DNA of 10,702 nt, taken from Gemmatimonadota bacterium. GTDB lineage: Bacteria > Gemmatimonadota > Gemmatimonadetes > Gemmatimonadales > Gemmatimonadaceae. Positions 6,032-10,702 of this stretch are shown in pieces (positions within the stretch are counted from its first letter, which is position 1; each line of letters opens with the position of its first letter). The stretch spans positions 1-10,702 of the forward strand of contig JAEUJK010000300.1 of NCBI GenBank assembly GCA_016794735.1. Reading direction: 5' to 3'. The position numbers were made by a program, and so were the translations under genes. Below the pieces are notes generated by a model. It was not told the DNA's origin, made no database searches, and saw nothing but the letters and a program-made list of their open reading frames with translations.

Positions 6032-9000
6032 ATGGGCAGAGGCGACGGGCGATTCCTGAAGGCCGGTGCGGCGCTCCTGGGCACGCTGCTGTGTGCCGGG
6101 GGGGCCGGGGCCCAGCAGGCGGACACCGTTCCCCCCGCGCCGGCGACGGTGCCACGGTCGCTGGGACAGCCGCCCGTCTGGCAGGGTTACCTGGGTGCGT
6201 ATCGCGCCGCTGGGGGTTCCAGCGCCACACCGGTGGTCGCGGTGTACGGCGGGGCATATCGGGCGTACCGCGGTGCCGTGAGCGGCGTGTTCGGCGTGAG
6301 TGTCGAGCCGTTGCTCACGGTGTCCCCCGAGGTGCATCCGGGGGTACGCGCCTTGTTCACCAGCCGGGCCGTGTCCCTGAGTGCTGGTGTCCAGTTCGTG
6401 GAGGGGCGCAATCAGCTCGAGTCGATCTTCAGCTGGAACACCGCCATCCTGCGTGGTGGCGTGCTGGGCCATGGCTCGATGCTCCGCGTGGATTGGACGC
6501 CGCATGGGACCCATCGCCTGGCCGCTGGCTTTCAAGTGCCGCTGCATCCGCTCGCTGGTCACACACGCCCACGGCGAACCGGGGTGTCGCTGCCTTCGGC
6601 GAAGTCGGCGCCACCAGCACCCATGTTGCCGATCCCGGAGGCTGCGGACTCCGCGCTCCGGGCCATGAAGGTCGCCGGCGCGGACGTTGAACGTTTCTCC
6701 AACGCATACCCGACGGTTGCCAATGGGCCGCTCCGTCGTTCGCTGGATCGATTCCGTGCACGCGTACGGGCCCTGCGCGACACGATCACGGCCGCGCGCC
6801 CCGGCTTCCCCAACGGCGTGACGTACGAGGCCGCGGAGGCGAGCTACCACGCGGCGCTGGACGCTGCGTTCACGGCCGTGACTCCGGCAGGGATGGCGGC
6901 GGAGGTCGCGCGCGTCGCGCGGCGCGAGGTCCTGCATCAGGTGATCCTCCCGGTCAATGCGCTGTTCGGGCAGGTGAAGGAAGGCCACACGCGACTCGAC
7001 GGGCTGCGCGCAAACGCTGACGCCGGGTTTGCCCGGTGGCTGGCCGACTCGTCCGGCATTCCGGAGGTTGACTGGCCGGCGATCCAGCAGGTGAACCGGG
7101 CGTACGGCGACCTGGTCGAGGAGGCCTACCGGCGGCGCATGCGCAACGGCGCACGATCCCGCGCCCTGTGGCTGCCACCACAACTGGCCCTCCGGCCAGA
7201 GGATCATGACGAACAGGGAGAGATCGACGCGCTCATCGAGCGCGCGACGGATGCGGTCTTCACGGAGGAGAACCGCATCACCTACCTGCGCAGCGCCGAT
7301 GTGCAGTACGAGTTCCTCCGAACGATCCGCGCCGCACGGGACTATCACGTGCTCTGGCTGCACGACTTCATGGGGCGCAATCGCGGTGAGTACGACGCGG
7401 TGGGTTTTGCGCTGACGGTGAACGGGTACCTCGCCGCACTCACCGACGCGGTACGGGCGTATGACCGGACGCACCACCTCCCGCAGTACTTCATCTTCCT
7501 CGACCAGCACTTCTACGACCTGCGCGACGGTCGCCTCTGGATGACACTGCTCGAGGATCCGCTCGGCGCGAGCCGGAACCTGCTCGCCAGCGACAGCGCA
7601 CTCAGTCGCCAGTTGGGGGACCAGCTCACTGCACTGCAACGCGCGGTGGAGGGATCGCGCGACCTGCAGGCCGAGGCGAGCAAGCGTGGCGGATCGTCGT
7701 GGGTGCGCCGGCAGGTCAAGGTCCACGTGAGCGTGACCCTCCCGAGCGACTTCTCCTTCCGCAGCAAGCACATCGTGCCGGGGGTGCCGCTGGTTCCGGA
7801 CAACATCGTGCGGGACCATCGCAAGATGGCGTTCTACGACCTCCGCGAGGACGACCCAAACCGCGGTGAGCTGGTCATTGCCGGGGCGGGCATCGGTGAG
7901 CAGTACGCGAGCGGCACCTGGGATGACCGGGCCCTGCTGTTGCGTGGCCCGGCCGCCATCCGGGCGAAGGTGGCGGCGCGCGACCTGCTCCGCGCCCACG
8001 GCCTGCGCGCGGACGAGCTCCCGGAAGTGCTCGGCGTCAGCGCCGGTGCAGACGCACTGGCCTCGCTGGGTGGCGACCCGCGCAACGTGGCGACCGTCGC
8101 CCAACTCCACAACACGCCGGGGTTCGGCACCAAGTCGTCCACGGTCGCACGGGCGATGCTCTACAGCCTCATGCCGCGCGGGAGCATGATGGTCGTTCCC
8201 GATCCGCTCTGGCTCAGCAGCGAATGGGCCGGGATGCTGGTGGGGGCCGCGATGCGCGGGGCCGAGGTCTATGTCGTGGCACCGTCCATCCTCAATGCCC
8301 CAAGCGCGGGATTGCCGCAGGTGTCGACGACCCATGACCTGCTCGCTCACCTGCTGGTGCTCGGCGAGGAGATGCGCACCGTGATGGAGGGCGCGGGCGG
8401 CGCGCTGCACATCGGGATCTTCACCGCCAAGGAAGACGTGAACGATGTCCGCGCGCAGATCGCCGAGATCAGCTCGGGGCTGCGTCGCTCGCGCATCGCG
8501 CGGCAGGCCTTCCCGTTCCCCGCCGCGCTGGTGGCCGCGACGGACTCGCTCCCCACGATGCTGGAGCTGCCCACCTATGCGCCGGAGGCGCTCGCCGAGG
8601 ACGCGCTGCTGCGCCTTCCGCAGCTGCACCAGAAGACGCAGTTCTTCGCCACGCGTGAGGCCATTGGCCGCCTGGTGATGTTGCCGGAATGGCGCGACAT
8701 CTTCCTGCGCGTCTTCGCGACCCGGATTCGTCAGGCGTCCGCGGTGCGCGACACGGCGGGCGCGGAGGTCGCTGCCCGCGCGTACATGGGTGTCGGACTG
8801 ACGATGATCGAGAAGTACCGGTCCGCGATCCCCGAACCCGGCAAGGACATCTTCTACCTGAGCCTGGGGTCCCAGAACCAGGACCCGCGGGGCATGTGGC
8901 TCGATGGTGAGGCGACGCTGCTCGTGAGTGGCGTGGGTGCGGTGGTCGCGGTGCCGGACTTCTTCTACCTGCTGGCGCGCTCGACCTGGGTCACGCGGCT

Positions 9001-9079
9001 GGACCAGCTCCGCCGGTTCTACCCGCCGGTGGACAACCTGCGGCGCCGACTGGGCCGGATGATCCGCTACGCGCTGTAG
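6032..9079 (+). CDS. Large exported phospholipase-D-like (HKD) protein
   Basis: A 1015-residue protein beginning with a likely signal peptide (basic start, hydrophobic 9-26, cleavage after AGA27), so it should be periplasmic or outer-membrane associated. Residues about 50-175 alternate in a beta-strand pattern. The C-terminal half resembles the PLD superfamily. The first motif H596-x-K598-x4-D603 (HRKMAFYD) is followed by GAGIGEQY and a WDDRALLLRGPA segment, as in PLD enzymes. The second half has H866-x-K868 (LHQKTQFFA), where the usual Asp is Ala873, and GSQNQDPRG (946-954), which matches the GSxNxDxR block. These last two are about 78 residues apart instead of the usual dozen, implying an insertion. 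PLD enzymes cut phosphodiester bonds; the substrate is unknown. I chose this ATG over an upstream TTG (5972) because the signal peptide starts here. The gene is divergent from the VWA gene and 45 bp before an MFS gene. Confidence 0.75.
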   Translation: MGRGDGRFLKAGAALLGTLLCAGGAGAQQADTVPPAPATVPRSLGQPPVWQGYLGAYRAAGGSSATPVVAVYGGAYRAYRGAVSGVFGVSVEPLLTVSPEVHPGVRALFTSRAVSLSAGVQFVEGRNQLESIFSWNTAILRGGVLGHGSMLRVDWTPHGTHRLAAGFQVPLHPLAGHTRPRRTGVSLPSAKSAPPAPMLPIPEAADSALRAMKVAGADVERFSNAYPTVANGPLRRSLDRFRARVRALRDTITAARPGFPNGVTYEAAEASYHAALDAAFTAVTPAGMAAEVARVARREVLHQVILPVNALFGQVKEGHTRLDGLRANADAGFARWLADSSGIPEVDWPAIQQVNRAYGDLVEEAYRRRMRNGARSRALWLPPQLALRPEDHDEQGEIDALIERATDAVFTEENRITYLRSADVQYEFLRTIRAARDYHVLWLHDFMGRNRGEYDAVGFALTVNGYLAALTDAVRAYDRTHHLPQYFIFLDQHFYDLRDGRLWMTLLEDPLGASRNLLASDSALSRQLGDQLTALQRAVEGSRDLQAEASKRGGSSWVRRQVKVHVSVTLPSDFSFRSKHIVPGVPLVPDNIVRDHRKMAFYDLREDDPNRGELVIAGAGIGEQYASGTWDDRALLLRGPAAIRAKVAARDLLRAHGLRADELPEVLGVSAGADALASLGGDPRNVATVAQLHNTPGFGTKSSTVARAMLYSLMPRGSMMVVPDPLWLSSEWAGMLVGAAMRGAEVYVVAPSILNAPSAGLPQVSTTHDLLAHLLVLGEEMRTVMEGAGGALHIGIFTAKEDVNDVRAQIAEISSGLRRSRIARQAFPFPAALVAATDSLPTMLELPTYAPEALAEDALLRLPQLHQKTQFFATREAIGRLVMLPEWRDIFLRVFATRIRQASAVRDTAGAEVAARAYMGVGLTMIEKYRSAIPEPGKDIFYLSLGSQNQDPRGMWLDGEATLLVSGVGAVVAVPDFFYLLARSTWVTRLDQLRRFYPPVDNLRRRLGRMIRYAL

Positions 9080-9124
9080 CCCAGCACCATCCGCAACCGG
9101 GGGACGGGTGCCTAACTTACCGGG

Positions 9125-10354
9125 GTGAGTGCCCCGCGCCGCCCCGCCAATCCGTTCCGGGTCCTGCTGACCCACGTGAACTTCCGGCGCTTCTGGGTGG
9201 GCCAGACGCTCTCGCTCATCGGAACGTGGATGCAGTCGATGGCGGTCGGTTGGCTGGCGCTCGACCTGTCGAACAGCCCGTTCGTCGTCGGTGTGGTCGT
9301 CGCGTGTTCCGCGTTGCCGATCCTGCTCTTCTCCCTGGTCGCCGGGGTCCTTGTCGACCGCACGGACAAGTTGCGGCTCGTGCAACTCGCCCAGGTGCTG
9401 CTCCTGGTGGATGCGGTGTTGCTGTGGTGGTTCACGTGGCGTGGATCGCTGGGGATCCCGGCACTGATCGGCCTGGTGTTGTTCGGCGGGCTCGTGGTGA
9501 GCGTCGAGATCCCGGCGCGGCAGTCGCTGATGATCGACCTCGTGGGGCGCGACGACCTGCGCGACGCCATCGCGCTCAATTCCTCCGGGTTCAACCTCGC
9601 GCGAATCATCGGGCCGCCGATTGGTGCGGCCATCATCGCGCGGTGGGGCATTGCCTGGTGTTTCTTCGTGAACGCCGCGAGTTACCTCACCGTGCTCGTC
9701 GGGCTCTGGCTCATCCAGTTGCCTCCGCGCGTCATCGAGCCACCGGCGACGTCGCCGTGGGAAGGGCTGCGTGACGGGGTGCGGTACGTCCACGGGGACC
9801 ATCGGCTGCGTGGCCTGGTGGAGACCATCGCCGTCTTCGCGATCCTGTGCACGCCCACGCTCGCACTCATGCCCGTGCTGGCACGCGACCAGCTGCAGCT
9901 CGGTCCGGGGGGATACGGCGTGTTGCTGTCCGCAGTTGGTATCGGCGGGATGTGCGGCGCGCTCGCCCTGGCGGCGTCGAGCCCGAGGCTCCGGCGGGGT
10001 CGGTTGCTCATGCGGTCGCAGTACGCGCTGGCCGCACTCATCTTCCTCGTGGCACTCTCACGCTGGCCCACGCTCACCTACGTGCTGCTCCTCGGGACGG
10101 GGTTCGTGCTCATCGTGAACTCCGCGCTCGGGAACACGATGATGCAGGCGATCGCCCCGGATGAGTTCCGCGGGCGCCTGATGTCGGTCTACTCGCTGAT
10201 CGTCGTCGGCCTTCCGCAGGTCGTGGGCGCCTTCGCCGCCGGGGGTGTCGCTCGCTGGCTCGGCATCGGGTGGACCCTGGCCGCGAGTGCGGGGCTGATG
10301 GCCGTGTACGGGCGGTGGGCGTTCGGGCGCTACCCGCAACTGCGGGAGTTGTAG
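9125..10354 (+). CDS. MFS transporter of the EntS/MFS_3 type
   Basis: A 409-residue integral membrane protein with about 10-12 hydrophobic segments. Features of the MFS_3 (EntS-like exporter) branch are the N-terminal NFRRFWVGQTLSLIGTWMQ (about 19-37), the motif-A-like GVLVDRTDKLRL (74-85), the PARQSLMIDLV and NLARIIGPPIGA segments in the middle, and PDEFRGRLMSVYSL in the second half. Members export siderophores, drugs or other small molecules by proton antiport; the substrate here is unknown. The start is GTG; an earlier in-frame GTG at 9107 runs into a stop, and no strong Shine-Dalgarno is visible. It lies 45 bp after the PLD-like gene on the same strand, so the two may be co-transcribed, though no shared function is evident. 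Confidence 0.88.
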   Translation: MSAPRRPANPFRVLLTHVNFRRFWVGQTLSLIGTWMQSMAVGWLALDLSNSPFVVGVVVACSALPILLFSLVAGVLVDRTDKLRLVQLAQVLLLVDAVLLWWFTWRGSLGIPALIGLVLFGGLVVSVEIPARQSLMIDLVGRDDLRDAIALNSSGFNLARIIGPPIGAAIIARWGIAWCFFVNAASYLTVLVGLWLIQLPPRVIEPPATSPWEGLRDGVRYVHGDHRLRGLVETIAVFAILCTPTLALMPVLARDQLQLGPGGYGVLLSAVGIGGMCGALALAASSPRLRRGRLLMRSQYALAALIFLVALSRWPTLTYVLLLGTGFVLIVNSALGNTMMQAIAPDEFRGRLMSVYSLIVVGLPQVVGAFAAGGVARWLGIGWTLAASAGLMAVYGRWAFGRYPQLREL

Positions 10355-10424
10355 TCAGGGCTCACACGCTGGCGACAAACGCCTGGGGGAGCGAAAATCC
10401 GGCATCCCTCGCCCCATTGCACGC

Positions 10425-10702
10425 ATGCTTGCTTCTCGATTCCTGCTGACCGCGGGTCTCCTGCTTCCCGTCGTCACGCACGCCCAGCGACGCGCCGAAC
10501 CGGCCGCGCCGCAACCCGCCACAATCGACAGTGCGTGGTACAGCACGCTGAAGTGGCGCCACGTCGGCCCGGAAGGAAACCGCGTCACCTCGGTGGCCGG
10601 TGTGAACGGCGATCGGACGACCTACTACGCCGGCGCCGCCTCGGGTGGCTTGTGGAAGACGAGTGATGCCGGGAACACCTGGCGCCCGATCTTCGACGAC
10701 CA
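10425..10702 (+). CDS. Exported BNR/VPS10-type beta-propeller protein (5' part only)
   Basis: Only the first 92 codons are present; the window ends inside the gene. An N-terminal signal peptide (hydrophobic 6-18, likely cleavage after THA20) is followed by a linker rich in Ala and Pro. The start of a propeller comes next: LKWRHVGPEGNRVTSVAGV, then TYYAGAASGGLWKTSDAGNTW, which contains an Asp-box (T-S-D-A-G-N-T-W). This opening is typical of the large 'glycosyl hydrolase, BNR repeat' / VPS10-sortilin-like proteins of about 1000 residues common in Gemmatimonadota and Acidobacteriota. Despite that name, no enzymatic activity can be assigned. The gene starts 70 bp after the MFS stop on the same strand; no promoter or terminator was evident between them. 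Confidence 0.85.
   Translation, partial: MLASRFLLTAGLLLPVVTHAQRRAEPAAPQPATIDSAWYSTLKWRHVGPEGNRVTSVAGVNGDRTTYYAGAASGGLWKTSDAGNTWRPIFDD

Noticed and set aside
5948..9802. A 1284-codon open frame on the minus strand, opposite the PLD-like and MFS genes
   Set aside because: Its product is a low-complexity mix of Arg, His, Gln, Pro and Glu with no motif, while the opposite strand encodes proteins with recognisable signatures. Long antisense frames are expected from GC-rich third codon positions.

Overview
The window is about two-thirds G+C, has tightly packed genes with GTG starts as well as ATG, and carries exported proteins with Gram-negative style signal peptides. It also ends in a BNR/VPS10-type propeller protein of a kind abundant in Gemmatimonadota and Acidobacteriota. 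A member of Gemmatimonadota or a near relative is my best guess, from general familiarity only; no rRNA or marker gene is present.

The left part (31-4583, minus strand) looks like one transcription unit. From its promoter it reads: a sigma70-like promoter (TTGACA, 17 bp, GATACT), a SAM-II-type riboswitch, an intrinsic terminator, a hairpin covering the Shine-Dalgarno sequence, then hom (homoserine dehydrogenase without an ACT domain), a threonine-synthase-like PLP enzyme (thrC), a CysO/MoaD-like sulfur carrier ending in Gly-Gly, a MoeZ-type adenylyltransferase/rhodanese, and a NicO-family nickel/cobalt transporter. hom and thrC overlap by ATGA. The carrier and moeZ are 2 bp apart, with the moeZ ribosome binding site lying inside the carrier's Gly-Gly codons. 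A SAM sensor in front of homoserine synthesis, a phosphohomoserine-type PLP enzyme and a protein-thiocarboxylate sulfur donor suggests a methionine (homocysteine) circuit analogous to the CysO/CysM cysteine pathway. The transporter could supply cobalt for B12-dependent methionine synthase. This combined reading is inference and is the most interesting point in the window.

The middle (4594-5874, minus strand) is a VWA-domain protein with an intact MIDAS motif. Its stop codon lies 10 bp before the -35 box of the hom promoter.

The right part (6032-10702, plus strand) is read divergently from the VWA gene. It holds a large exported protein with phospholipase-D-like active-site motifs (the second one altered), an MFS exporter of the EntS/MFS_3 type, and the start of an exported BNR/VPS10-type beta-propeller protein cut by the window edge. 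No rRNA, tRNA, CRISPR array, insertion sequence or phage gene was seen. No stretch longer than 300 bases lacks a gene.
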